A program made the translations under genes and the position numbers. Below are positions 1-11,600 of a stretch of 64,000 bases of DNA, piece after piece. Each line of letters begins with the position of its first letter. The first letter of the stretch is position 1. The notes under the pieces were generated by a model. That model was not told the origin of the DNA and made no database searches. It worked only from the letters and a program-made list of their open reading frames with translations. Source of the DNA: Hyaloraphidium curvatum (taxonomy: Eukaryota; Monoblepharomycota; Hyaloraphidiomycetes; Hyaloraphidiales; Hyaloraphidiaceae); contig JAIVFI010000038.1 of NCBI GenBank assembly GCA_025558095.1, forward strand, positions 186,001 to 250,000, given 5' to 3'.

Positions 1-1259
1 GGTGTCAACGTTCATCTGCGCAGGGGGGGAAACAAGGGTTGATCCCAAGATGGGTGGGAGTGACAAACGCCTCACCTTCACAACGCCGTTCTTCAGCGCT
101 TCCTGGATCTCGGCGGGCAGCGAACCGGAACCTCCGTGGAAAACGAACTTGACGGGGTGCTTGTCCTTGAGGCCCTTCTTTTCCGCGACAAATGCCTGGT
201 GCTTGCCGAGCAGCTCGGGGTGCAGCTTGACGTTGCCGGCCTTGTAAACGCCGTGCACGTTGCCGAAAGCGGCAGCGATGGTGAAGAGGTCCGTAACCTG
301 AATTGCAAGCCGGTAAGCACGATGGAGCGTTCCTCCGGCACCTCGCCCACCGGAGTAAAGGCATCGTAAATGTCAAGGATGTCCTGCGGCTGCGTGTACA
401 GGGCAGCGTTGTCGACGTCCTCGTTGTTGACACCGTCCTCCTCGCCGCCAGTGATGCCGATCTCCATCTCCAGGAGGCAATCCATGGGCGCCATGCGCTT
501 CAGGTACTTGAGGCAGATCTCGATGTTCTCCGCCTTGGGCTCCTCGGACAAGTCGAGCATGTGCGAGCTGAACAGAGGCTCGCCGTGCGCCTTGAAGTAC
601 TCCTCGTCGGCGGCCAGCATGCCGTCGAACCACGGAAGGAGCTTCTTGGCGCAGTGGTCCGAGTGGACTGGGACGGATGTAAGGCCAACGCAAGGCCAAG
701 CAGCGAGCCGAACCAACCAAAGACCGGGATGCCGTAGGCCGGCGCGACCGCGCGCACCAAATGAGCACCAGCAACGGCGCCGAGAATGGAGGCCTGCTGC
801 TTGCTGTTGTCCAGACCCTTTCCGGCCATGAACTGCGCGCCACCGTTAGAGAACTGAATCATCACGGGGGAGTTGAGGTCCCGGGCGGCTTCCAACACGG
901 CGTTGATGGTCGAGCTCGAGGTGCAGTTGAACGCCGGGATGGCGTATCCGTTCTGCCGAAGGGCGGTCAGTTCGGCCACGTCCAATCAGCCATCCCGGCC
1001 GCTCGGTGTTCCTCACGTCCTGCGCATGCTTGAGAACCGTCCTGGATGGGGTCGCAGACGGGATGTGAGGCGCGGTCGACCCCGAGCCTCCGCGACCCTT
1101 ACCGGACGTTCTTGCCCGTGATGACGCCGGCGGGGACGCCGAGCTCGGCGAGCTTGGAAGCAGCTCCAGCAGACGACCTGTATGGAAAGGCGGGCGCGTC
1201 AGCGCCGAATACAGGTCGCGGTGTTGAGCTCCGAAGATGCGGCGCCACTGGAGAGGCAT
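1..1259 (-). CDS. FBA1: Fructose-bisphosphate aldolase, class II (3' end beyond window)
   Basis: Cleaves fructose 1,6-bisphosphate to dihydroxyacetone phosphate and glyceraldehyde 3-phosphate in cytosolic glycolysis; class II enzymes use a divalent metal. Exons read in order give GVPAGVITGKNV, then RTVLKHAQD, then NGYAIPAFNCTSSST, then APAYGIPV joined to HSDHCAKKLLPWFDGM (metal-binding His region), MEIGITGGEEDGVNNE, AAAFGNVHGVYKAG and FHGGSGS. All are signatures of the fungal/bacterial class II family. The start is proposed at MPLQ followed by an intron of about 70 nt ending near 1167. The stretch encoding DVAELTALRQ near 960-985 is intronic: removing it (donor GTGAGG, acceptor GGCAG) joins VLKHAQD to NGYAIP at the family spacing. 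The C-terminal part runs off the left edge. It diverges from the lactate dehydrogenase gene with about 240 bases between starts. Confidence 0.93.
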
Positions 1260-1498
1260 GTCCCCCAGGCCGCCAACGGCCGGCGAGACGCGCCGGACGA
1301 TGCGCCGGCCGTGGCGGCGCAGCTCAGAAGGCCACCTGAGTAGGATTCACGCACATTGTTTGGCCGCGCGGTCGGTTCGTGAGCGAAGATCGGGGTCCAC
1401 GCAGACGTGGCGTCCGTCACTCGTCAAGGGCCCCCGCACTCTTCAGGACCCAAGTCTGTACCTTCCCCAGGGGCCCGAAAAACAATCTAAGTTAAAGG

Positions 1499-2902
1499 AT
1501 GCCGACCTCTGTTGCTGTCATCGGCGCCGGGAGCGTTGGAGCCACAGCAGCCTGGTGAGCAGCGCGACCTGCTTCCGTCGAGTCAGGGCCTCACCGAATC
1601 CCCGGCCGCAGTGCGTGTTACAGCTCGGGCGGCCATGTCTTGGCCGCCTCCGATTCATGCATGTACGATTGGCTGATTCCGTGCCCTCCGACGCGTCTGC
1701 AGATGCCTGCGTGCTCGGGGGAGTTGGTGCCGAGGTCATCATGGTCGATGTCATGCCCGAGGTCGCCAAGGGCCAAGTTCTGGATCTCTCCGACGCCTCG
1801 TTCGTGAAGGGGGTCGACGTCAAGTTCGGCACCCTGCAGGATGCCGGTCAGGCATCGATCATTGTGGTGCGTAGCTTGACCCCTCGATTCAACCCCTTGA
1901 CCCCTGGTTACTGCTCCGCAGGTCACCGCAGGGGCTCGGCAAAAGGAAGGCGAAACTCGCATCGACGTAAAGTGGCCCGTAGCCCGTGCCATCCGTGGTG
2001 CTCACCCCCTGTCGTGGCAGCTGATCGGCCGCAACAAGGCCATCCTCAAGAGCGTCTTCGAGGGAATGCAGCCCATCAATCCGAACGCAATCGTTATCCT
2101 TGTGGCCAACCCCGTCGACATCTTGACCTCGATCGCCCAGAACCTGTCCGGCCTGCCCCGGAACCAGGTCTTCGGATCGGGCACCTTCCTCGACACGGAA
2201 CGCCTCCGCGTGGCGCTCTCGGACGCCCTCGATGTAAGGCAAGCACTTCCGCGTCGATTCCTTCACTAATTGGCCGTGGCTTTGCCAAGGTTTCGGAATC
2301 GTCGGTTCACGCCTTTGTTCTCGGGGAGCACGGTGACTCCCAGATCGTCGCCTGGAGCTCGGGCACGATCGGCGGCACGCCGCTCCTTGAAATCCCCGAG
2401 GTTCAGAAGATGGACAGGGATGCGGTGGCCAAGGCCGTGGCGAACAAGGCGTACGACATCATCAAGGCCAAGGGGGTGAGTCACGGCGGCGGAAGTCTCT
2501 GGACGAGTGCTGAGCCGTTCTTGCTGCGTATCGACCACAGGCTACCTACTTTGGCATCGCAAGTTCCTCTGCTCCGCCGGTGGTCGGCGCGATCTGACCC
2601 GACAGCTCACATGCAGGGCGCTTGTGTTGCGCAACTGTGCCAAGCAATCATCCAGAACCACAAGAGCGTGAAGCCTCTCAGCGTCTACGTCGAGAAGTAC
2701 GGCACTTGTATCTCGGTTCCCTGCGGTGCGTTGCTGGTGCCCCGATCTGTCGCGGCTCTTTGTTGATCTAACACGCTCGACTACAGTGTTGGGCGCCAAG
2801 GGCATCGAGCGCATTCTCGAAGTGCCTCTGAGCAAGGAGGAAGAGGCTGGCCTCCTCAAGTCTGTCGCCACGCTCAAGGAAGTCCTGAGCAAGTTCTCGT
2901 AG
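1499..2902 (+). CDS. L-lactate dehydrogenase (LDH/MDH superfamily)
   Basis: Interconverts pyruvate and lactate with NAD(H). Exon 1 gives [18 protein letters not shown], the Rossmann NAD site. Later exons carry [18 protein letters not shown], then [12 protein letters not shown] (Gln at the specificity position, which favours lactate over malate, where Arg is usual), [26 protein letters not shown] (substrate Arg/Asp) and LGEHGDSQ (catalytic His). The C-terminus is [19 protein letters not shown], ending KFS. At least six introns of about 35-75 nt fit GT-AG. Exceptions: the exon 1/exon 2 junction (donor near 1555, acceptor near 1702) does not restore frame with the splice sites I can see. A Gln here argues against malate dehydrogenase, but a malate-active LDH-like enzyme is not excluded. 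Confidence 0.88.
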
Positions 2903-3093
2903 GCGGCAGACGGAGGGAAAAGACATGATCGGCCTCGGGCCGCCTCGCGGCACGGCAGGAATAGAGGTCCGCCTGTCTTTACTGTCAAAGGGAAGCCGCC
3001 GGAGCAAGCTTTCGTGGCGCGTTTCCCTCCTGCCCAGCGTCCAGGATCGCGTGAGTATCCAGCCAGATTCGTTCCACAAAACTGTTCCCAAAA

Positions 3094-3495
3094 ATGTCCA
3101 AGGGGACGCGCTTCCTGTCCCGGGCTGCCTTTGCCCTGCTCCTGTGGCTCTTGGCTCTGTTCCATCCCGGCTTCGACGTGCCGAAGGAGTGGGACCTCGT
3201 CGTTGCAGTCGTCAGTGCAGACACGTCGGGGCCAGCACCGCGGCGCTCAGGCCTTACGCCGCGCTCCCCCAGCTGCCCCTGTACGCGATTGTCACATTCG
3301 GCGCGTACTCTCTTGCATCAATCGGATACAGCCTCTACACGTTCCGCGATTGCCCGGAAGCTTACGACAGCCTCATGAAGGTGGGTTGTCGCTGACCGTC
3401 CACCATTGGTCTCTATGCTTACATCATGGCTGCCTCAGGAAGTCACGCAGGCGAAAGCTGCGTTACGAGAGAAGGGGCTGGTGGTCGCGGGATGA
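3094..3495 (+). CDS. DPM3: Dolichol-phosphate mannosyltransferase subunit 3
   Basis: Small ER membrane protein that holds the soluble catalytic subunit DPM1 at the ER membrane for dolichol-phosphate-mannose synthesis (N-glycans, GPI anchors, O-mannose). Exon 1 starts MSKGTRFLSRAAFALLLWLL, a hydrophobic first membrane segment. The next exon gives LPLYAIVTFGAYSLASIGYS (second segment) followed by LYTFRDCPEAYDSLMK, the diagnostic DPM3 cytosolic motif (YxxxTFxDC). A last exon after an intron of about 55 nt gives EVTQAKAALREKGLVVAG. Total length is about 95 residues, as usual for DPM3. The first intron (about 50 nt, ending near 3249) is inferred from the frame change. The catalytic partner DPM1 lies at 41734-42770. 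Confidence 0.85.
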
Positions 3496-3912
3496 CTTTT
3501 TGACCTCGTTGTCGTCGACATACCCCGCGGACTCGCCACCCTGCCCCAGCAGGATGCTGATAGTTTCCATGAGCTTGTGCATGGTCCGATCCCTATACCT
3601 TTGTCTCTTTCGAGCGGCTTGCCCGATTCATAGATGCTCTTGATCCACCCCCCCACCCAATCCCGACAGTAGCGATGTTTCCAAGGAGCTCTTCAATCGA
3701 TTTTAGCCAATACCACTGTCGTAGTGCAGTTTCACACCAAGGCATTCTGGAGCAGTCCAGGGGATCGTGGTTTGCTAATGACGCGAGTTGGGTGGCGAGC
3801 GGCCCGCGGCCGCCCGCCGGAGCGGGTGCAAGAAAACTAGCGCTTCGCCGGTGCCCTAGGACGCGGGAAATCGGCAGCTCGCGGCCGGCCGGCGCCGCCT
3901 CGGCGCGGCAAG
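3496..3912. other. Intergenic region between DPM3 and glutamate-cysteine ligase
   Basis: About 420 bases with no convincing gene. The right half becomes very GC-rich close to the next start and presumably carries the promoter of the downstream gene. On the minus strand a short open stretch reads MHKLMETISILLGQGGESAG and terminates at 3463, inside the last DPM3 exon, with a possible upstream exon around 3600-3730. I do not recognise it and give it only as a possible small gene. Confidence 0.4.
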
Positions 3913-6590
3913 ATGGGCCTTTTGTCTCTCGGGACCCCCCTGTCCTGGGACGAGGCCAAGAAGTACGCGGACTATGTCCGGTACCACGGCATCTCGCAGT
4001 TCATTGCCATCTGGAACCGGGTCAAGGCCCGGAAGAACGACCGGCTACTTTGGGGCGACGAGGTGGATCCGTGCGTGTCGGATTTCGCGGCTCGTGCTGA
4101 CCGTGGCCGCGATGCGTGCCGGACAGATTGAAGGATCGGTGGTTCACCTGGACCACGATGCCCAAGTTGCTCGTGTCACCCTTCGGGCGAACGAGGTCCT
4201 AGCCATGTTTGAGCATGACACGGAGAAGGATCCCGACATGACGTGGGATGGCTGCTGAGGTTCTCGACGCTGTGGCCAACCTTCCCATCTACAGCAACTC
4301 GACCTGGCACCCCGAGTACGGGCGGTATATGGTTGAAGGGACACCGGGACGTCCATACGGCTCCACGGTACTGGATCTTCTGACCGTTGAGGAGAACATG
4401 AGGCGGAGGTTGGCACACCGCGATTCGCCTCGTTGGGCGACATCTGACTCTGGCGGCAGACGCCTGCGGGTTTCCAAGTTCCTGAAGCCGGACGAGGCGA
4501 TGGCGCTCGTCACCGCTTTTCCTCGTCTTGGTTGCCCGGACTTTTTGTTTCCCCCGCATCTGCTTCCCAACCCGCGTCACGGGGCAACGAGGAGCATTTT
4601 TGTTCCGGATCAAATCATAAACCCGCACGCCAGATTTCCGTGAGTCTTCTTGCAGACACATGGCGAAGCAGCTGCCTCACTCACAAGCCGATCTGCAGAA
4701 CGCTCACGGCGAACATTCGCCGCCGTCGCGGGGCAAAGGTACAGATCAACGTGCCCGTGTTCCACGACGTCAACACTCCCGTGCCCTACCGCGAACCGGC
4801 ACCGGAGAGCCTTCTATCTTTCCTTGGCGTGGCTGGCGGGACTCTGCCCGAGCTGCTTCCTGACATCGCCCTTGAAGACCACGTCTACATGGACGCCATG
4901 GCTTTCGGGATGGGCAACTCGTGCCTTCAGGTCACGTTTCAGGCGTGCACCGTTCAGGAAGCAAGGCGCCTTTATGATCAGCTGACGCCCGTCACGCCCA
5001 TCATGGTATGTTCGTCGCGGTGCCGTGCCTCACCTCCCCATTTTACGCAACCGACACCTCTCCAGCTGGCGCTCAGCGCTGCTACCCCTATCCTCCGCGG
5101 TCATCTCGTCGACACTGATGTTAGATGGAACGTGATATCAGCATCGGTCGACGATCGTACGGACGAGGAACGTGGCCTGAAGGTAGGCACCAGAAGAAGT
5201 GGCTCCATTCTGGAACTGAACCTCGCTGGTCAGCCTCTCGAGCACAATCGCTTCCGGATACCGAAGTCACGCTATTCGTCGACGAATATGTACCTTTCGA
5301 CTGGGCCCGGCTATGCCGAAGCCGGCGAACTCGCCGTCCCCGGGACCCAGACTCTGGCGGCCAAGAACGTTGACTCCAATGGAGACGTGGAAGGCACGGA
5401 CTCGTTCAAGCCTAAGTACAACGATCTGGATTTCCCGTACGACAAGGAGATCTATCGGCGGCTGCTGGACAATGGTTTGGCTCTCGTTGCCCAGGTCTTG
5501 TCCGCTGCTTACTCCCGGCAAACCCCAGGCGTTGACGACCTGATGGCGCGCCACATCGCAACCATATTCATCCGGGATCCGCTCGTTGTGTACGAGGAGA
5601 AGCTGGAGCAGGACGATTCCCGGGATTCCGACCATTTCGAGGTCGGTGTCTTGGGAGATTTCATCTGGCCCGTCTGACTCTCTTCCGACAGAATCTGCAG
5701 TCAACCAATTGGCAGACCATGCGCTTCAAACCCCCGCCTCCCAGCAATCCGAGCATCGGCTGGCGGGTGGAGTTCCGGCCCATGGAAATCCAGCTGACGG
5801 ATTTCGAGAATGCCGCGTACTCAATCTTTATCGTCCTCCTCACCCGTGCGATTCTCAGCTACAACCTCAACCTATACATTCCAATCTCCAAGGTCCGCTT
5901 TGGTTGCCCGCGCCCCGTTCGCTTCGATCTCACACCCCGTCGCAGGTTGACGCAAACATGGAAGCCGCCCACGCCCGTAGCGCCGCATCCGAGGGCCGTT
6001 TCTGGTTCCGCCGCAACATCTTTGGGCAGCCGCCCCAGCGGAAAGAGTCGGCGACGCCTTACGTGTCTCCTTCCCTGCTTCCTTCGATCGCGCCGGGGAT
6101 TCCCGATCCGGAGGGCTACACGACGCTCCCTGCGCCGGACGACGAAGACAGGTACACGTCCATGACCATCGACGACATTCTCAACGGGAATGCGGAGCTC
6201 GGCTTCCCGGGCCTCGTGCCCTTGGTTCGGGGCTACGTGAATGGCAGGGCGGACATTGATGCCGACACGCGGAAAGCCTTGTTCCGCTACGTGGACTACA
6301 TTTCCGCCAAGGCATCCGGGAAGCTCGTGACTACCGCGACGTGGATACGGCAGTTCGTGGCCGCGCATCCGGACTACAAGCGGGACTCGCTCGTTTCGCA
6401 GAAAGTCAATTATGACCTGATGTGCTTTGTGAAGAGGGTAGGCGAGGAGGACGAGGATGCGCTTCGGGATTTGGCCGGTTGCGTCGGCCATTTCTGGAAG
6501 GACAGCCCGTGGAGAGGCCGTCCGAGTCCTTGGGCCAACGGCCACGTGCGGCCAAACGGGGATCTCTCGAACTGTGCGGATGGGTGCTGA
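3913..6590 (+). CDS. GSH1: Glutamate-cysteine ligase, catalytic subunit (eukaryotic type)
   Basis: First and rate-limiting step of glutathione synthesis: ATP-dependent joining of L-glutamate and L-cysteine in the cytosol. The start [20 protein letters not shown] is the family N-terminus. After introns come [28 protein letters not shown] (made by a 64-nt intron at about 4197-4260), [83 protein letters not shown]-like [50 protein letters not shown] and a C-terminal part with [12 protein letters not shown]. Domains and order match animal and fungal GCLC/Gsh1 along the full length. At least seven short introns are present. Confidence 0.96.
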
Positions 6591-6718
6591 AAGTGGCAGA
6601 GAGAGAGAGCTAGGTAAGGGCCGGTGGAAGGGTATCTTGCTCTCTTGTTCGAGAATTGCCCGGCATCGGCGCGACAAAGGTGGAATCTGATATTCGACGG
6701 AACCTCCCTTTCAACTTC

Positions 6719-8493
6719 TCAATCCTTGAAGCTGACCAGCAGGCGCAAGCTTGTTGCTGGCAGCGATTCGTCCGTCACCGTCACTTCCGTCCCGTCCGAA
6801 ATCAAGTCTCCGAGGGTCTGGTGAAGGTTTTCCCGGGTTTGCTCCTCGAGGCTTGGCGGGGCTCTCATGTAGAGTGCCTTGCCTGGCGCCATCAAGCTCG
6901 GCTTCTTCAGTTGGCTGCAGCGGGTGACCATGAGCCACGCCTGATGTCTCGACCTCCAGAGGACCCACATTTCCTTGTACTCCAGAAGAAGATCCGTAAA
7001 GTCCTGCAGCGTGATGTTCCTGCTCACGGCCATCTTCTGCGGCTCGGATCCGCATACGGGACACTCGGGTTTCCTCTGGTGCTGGAACGTGTACGTGTAC
7101 ACCCCATCGTCTCCGACGTACATCCTGCACACGGCGTCAGCCGCTGCCGTTCGGTGTCAGCAAAACTCACATGTAGTTGTCGAGGTATCCGACGCACGAG
7201 GTGGCCAGCTTGAACGCCTCGTTGGCGCATGACGCTTCCAAGCAATATGTTTCAGTTTCCAAGCACCGGAATGCTGCCTGTCCACCCCACCGGCAACGAT
7301 CGCGTTGGTCGACGCGATGGCGGGGATGATGTTCTTGACGACGCCCTGGGTCAGAGAGTACGTGACGCCCTGGATGTTGAACTCGCGGGCCCTCGCGGTC
7401 GCCGCGTTCAAGAGCCAGGTGATGTGCTCCGGATCGTCGCCGTCGAGCTTGGTATCTGCGGCCGCGACAAACACGTCATGGGCCGCGCCGCCACGACGTC
7501 GCGCTGCAAGTACCGGGGAACTCCTTCGGCCACTGAATCACAGAAGCCCACTCGATGCAGTGTTCCGGCAGCCGAGGCGTGTTCGCAATGGTGCAAATTG
7601 GAAAGGCGTTCCGTTGAGCGTGCATGTCAAGGGAACACTCGTAGCAGGACGTGATTCGGGGGAAGATGATGCGCGACTGGCCCTTGAATCCTTGAATGAC
7701 AGTTACTCACGGCGACAGACAGCCAAGATCGGCGAATCCAACCTTCCGTTCCGCCGTCGATCATGGGCTTCAAGGTCTCCGGCTGCTCCGGGTCGTACAT
7801 GTTGACGATCGTCGCATTCATCCACCTCCTGGCCTCCACCGAATCCAATCCGCATATGATTATTTGGAACTGGGAGTAGAAATCGTCGTCCTTGTCTTGA
7901 ATGCGTCCGAAAAAGCTGGAACAGAGTCAGCCGCCTGGCGATGCGGAATCGTCGCGCCAAAACAGACGGTGTGACCACGACGCCCGGTATCCTCTTCATG
8001 ATAAAGTCCGCTGCAACCTCTGCTTTTGGTCTGCCGACGTCCGCCGGACTGAAAAGCCGCAGGCGATCAGCGGAACGGGCATGGCAGTTTGCAAGGCCGC
8101 GCCGAACCGGAACAGGAACTGGCGGTTGAGGTTGGAGATATCAATGGTGTCCATGTCGATGACATGGATGTCACGGAAGCCGGACAGGGCAAGATCCTTG
8201 AGCAGTTCGCAACCCAGACCCCCCGCGCCGATGACCAGGATCTTGCTCTCGTGGAGGTACTCCTTCCGCTGCGTTTGCCGGGCGTAAGAAGACACGTATG
8301 CGCGCCAAAATCGCAGACGTAGCACCTCGTCACCAGGCTCAAAGTCGGGGTGTGCAAGCGGTCCGGCGCGTTCGAGGTACTTGTAGATGTGCTGGTACCG
8401 CGCTCCGGGATCCTGGGAGGATTGGAATGGCTTCGGTCATGTCCAGTTCGTCACGATGGCCGACAAGGATCGTACATCGCCGTTCGAGTCCAT
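6719..8493 (-). CDS. UBA3: NEDD8-activating enzyme E1 catalytic subunit
   Basis: Together with NAE1/Ula1 it adenylates NEDD8 and forms the E1 thioester that feeds UBC12 and cullin neddylation. Proposed start MDSNGD joins across an intron to [18 protein letters not shown] and HPDFEPGDE. Next, [20 protein letters not shown] (nucleotide-binding loop), [27 protein letters not shown] and [20 protein letters not shown] (zinc-type cysteines) follow. [21 protein letters not shown] contains the catalytic Cys in CTIA. Then come [32 protein letters not shown] and the ubiquitin-fold E2-binding C-terminus ending LLVSFKD. Order and length fit UBA3 rather than UBA1/UBA2. It diverges from the dynein gene with about 125 bases between starts. 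Confidence 0.94.
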
Positions 8494-8618
8494 CGTGACG
8501 GCCGGAGGAAGTTGGCGGGACGTGCGCCCCGCAACGGAGGCCAGGCGCGCGCCCAAACCCCGGTCGGTAAACAACACCTCGAATCTCCACGGAGCCCGCA
8601 TCCGTCGCGTGCGACGCG

Positions 8619-11600
8619 ATGGATCCCGCCGCTCAATCCCCAGAAAATGCAGCGGTCGCTGCAGATCCCCGCACGGAGGCCTTGCGAGAGCGGGTCTTTG
8701 CCCTACTCGGGCTCGGCCCGTCCGACAAGGACAAGTGGGAACGCATGCTTGCCAACCCTACAATCAGGTTTGCACGCTGCACACACTTGTTTTCGTCGCC
8801 TTACGCGCTGCGGCTTCCAGATCCGACTTGGCGTCGTTCCTGGACAGTCCCGACGAGCGCGCCGTGCTGTTTTGGGAAGCCAACGGGGCAGACATCGCCA
8901 GCGGCTTGCTCCGCAACATGCCGAAGCAGACGAAACAGCCCGTCCTCTACTTCTTCAAGCCAGGCAGGGGGGTCGTTGATGGCCCGGCTGACGTTCTTGC
9001 CCTCTCTTTCGGCCGTTTGAACCTACACTCCGTGGACGCCTTCTACCAGTTGCTGCAGGAGATCTGCCAGCCCGTGTTCTTCGACGCCGGCAAGGCTAGC
9101 AATCTTCCTATGAATGTCGCCCATGATTTGCGCCGGAACATGCACTCGACGATGATTGCATCGCAGTACTTGCTGGCCGAGAGCAAGGTGAGCATGTCTG
9201 ATTGAGCCTCCTGCCGCAGAAAGCGACTCAAACGTGCCTGCCGTTGCCAGGGCAGAACGCAATTGCACCTGCCTTCACGGGTAGAAGACCTTGCGGCGGC
9301 AGCATCTTCGGGCTCCGATCCCGGGGAAGTGCTCGTGCTGGAGAGCACTGTGGCACAGTGGATCAAGGAAATCAAGGCCGTTTTTGCCCGCACCCCGGAA
9401 GACATCCAGACCGAATGGACTGCCATTGTGATGGACGATGCATCACCCAAATGGGAACTGCACTTTTGGGAGCCGTTCATGCAAAATCTCATGGCATTGA
9501 AATCGCAACTACAACAGCCACAGGTTATGACTTGCATCAGAGCCCTGGATCAAATTCAGCATCCAACAGCAAAGCATATCCTTGCCCTGGCCGCGGAAGT
9601 GGACTCGAGTGCGTGGAGCCTGCCTGTGTCCACAACATTGAAAACTCTGACTCCCATACGCAGTGGCTGAGGGATCCATGGACGTTTATCTCCACCTCAA
9701 GCCACTTGAAGACCTAATGAGCCAGCTCATGAGCCCGTTGGAGTTCGAATCCTTGGCGTCTTTGTGGCAACGTCTGCTGCCAATGGCTATGGTGGCACTA
9801 GGCGGCTGCGGGTACTATGCATCTTTCTCGCACGTTCTGCGCTTTTTGCGGCAGATTGTGGGGCTCTATCTCGTTCAGGCACATAGCTTCATTCAGGCCG
9901 ATGGCATTGTTGCTGAAGAGCCGTCTGAAGCCACCAAGCGGTTGTCGATTGCGGCGCATGTTACAGAGACTCTGCAAAGCGCGCTCCTTGCGGCAACATC
10001 AGCATCTTCGCCTTCATGGGGTCTGGATGCATCTACGCTTTTGGCACCACTTGCGCATTTTGGCGCTCAACTGCATGACTTGGAGATTCTCCTTCACTCT
10101 GCAGTTGATTACCTCAAGCTGGACAAGCTGGATCTCGGCGGAGTCTGGGTGAGTTTATGTTAGTGGAGTGTTTTGTCATTGCAAGCTGATTTCTGGCTCC
10201 AGGGGCATGCAATCCAGGCCGAGCTTCAAGAGATTGGTCAAGAATTCGAGGCAGCCCTGGGTGCCCTGTCTCAAGAGCCCAAAGACGTCATCAAGGACTC
10301 ATCCTTCATTCTGGAGATGTCAATGTTCAAGCACGTCATTGGCGGGTTGGATCACAGGCTGGGGTGAGTTCACAGGGGTGCTCCGTCACAGCATGCTAAT
10401 GTACTGACCCTGGAATGCAAACCAGCGTTCTTGCTTCGCATGCTCTGGCTCAAGCCCCAGATGTGCTCACCAAGGCCCGCATCCTCCATGTGCTGGGAAC
10501 TTTTGCAAGCCGCACCAGTGTCTACAAGGAACTGGAACCGGAAGTGGACTTGATGATGCAGCAGTGGATCCTGGAATGGAAACAGGCCCTTTCTGTCGTG
10601 CAGAATGCTGCCGCTTGCTCGTCAATGGGATCACATTGGAACGTTCCAGCCATCTCTGGCCAGTTCCAGCTAATGGTCTCACTCCAACAGTGTTTGGAGG
10701 CATCATGGGATCAAATTCATGCGGTTGGTGGCCCAACGGCTCGGCACTTCCTTGTCTTACGCACAAGCAGCTATCCACCTCATCCTTCACCGGTGGCCGC
10801 TTCTCCCAGCTGGTGAAGGATGCATCACAGCTCAGGGCCTCCTTTGCTCAGCATCTCCAGCAACAGCTTGATGCATTGGAAAACCATTGGAGTCGAACCT
10901 CGGTGGAGAAGGCAACCCAGAACTTGAAGATTCCCTACCTCATCCGTCTGGGGGAGCAGGAATTGGCTGTCAACTTTGATAGCAATGTCCAAGAATTGCT
11001 CCAGGATGTCAAGCACCTGGAGATGTGGGGATTGCCCATTCCACCGAAGGCCCAAGCAATATATTCCAAGATGGGCATGCTTCTCAATCGTGTGCACTCA
11101 CTCCAGGAGACTGTCCTTCTCTACAACACAACTCTGCAGAGCTTGAAGGCAATTGAGCAAGCTCTATTGGGGCCTTGGATCAGGGCAGTCGACAGCTTGG
11201 TCAATACCAGCATCAGGGCCCAGACATGGGAGTCACAAGATGCTGATGACAAAATACAGAACATTGCAAAGGCTCTTGAGGCACTTGACACACATGCTTC
11301 AACTACCAAGTCGAAGTGGGCGGAGCTGGAGCGCATAACATCCTCTTGGAATGCGCAACCATGGGTCAACAGGCCTTCTAAGGGGCAAGCCCTAGACTGG
11401 GTTCAGTCCGCAGATGGCTTGACACGCCTTGCAAGTCAGATACGTGCCGATGGGAAGTCAACTCATAGACTCCTTGAGAGCATCCGGACCCTCCTAGCTG
11501 TGGATTCACTCACAGAGAAATGGCACAACTACCGGAAGGCAGTTGATGCATTGGTCTCCAAATCTCTTCAATTGGGTATCAAGCAGACCCTGCATATCTT

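Noticed and set aside
960..985. DVAELTALRQ as part of aldolase
   Set aside because: Joining VLKHAQD directly to NGYAIPAFN gives the family spacing; this stretch lies inside a GT-AG intron.
1499..2902. Malate dehydrogenase
   Set aside because: Gln rather than Arg at the substrate-specificity position ([10 protein letters not shown]) favours lactate.
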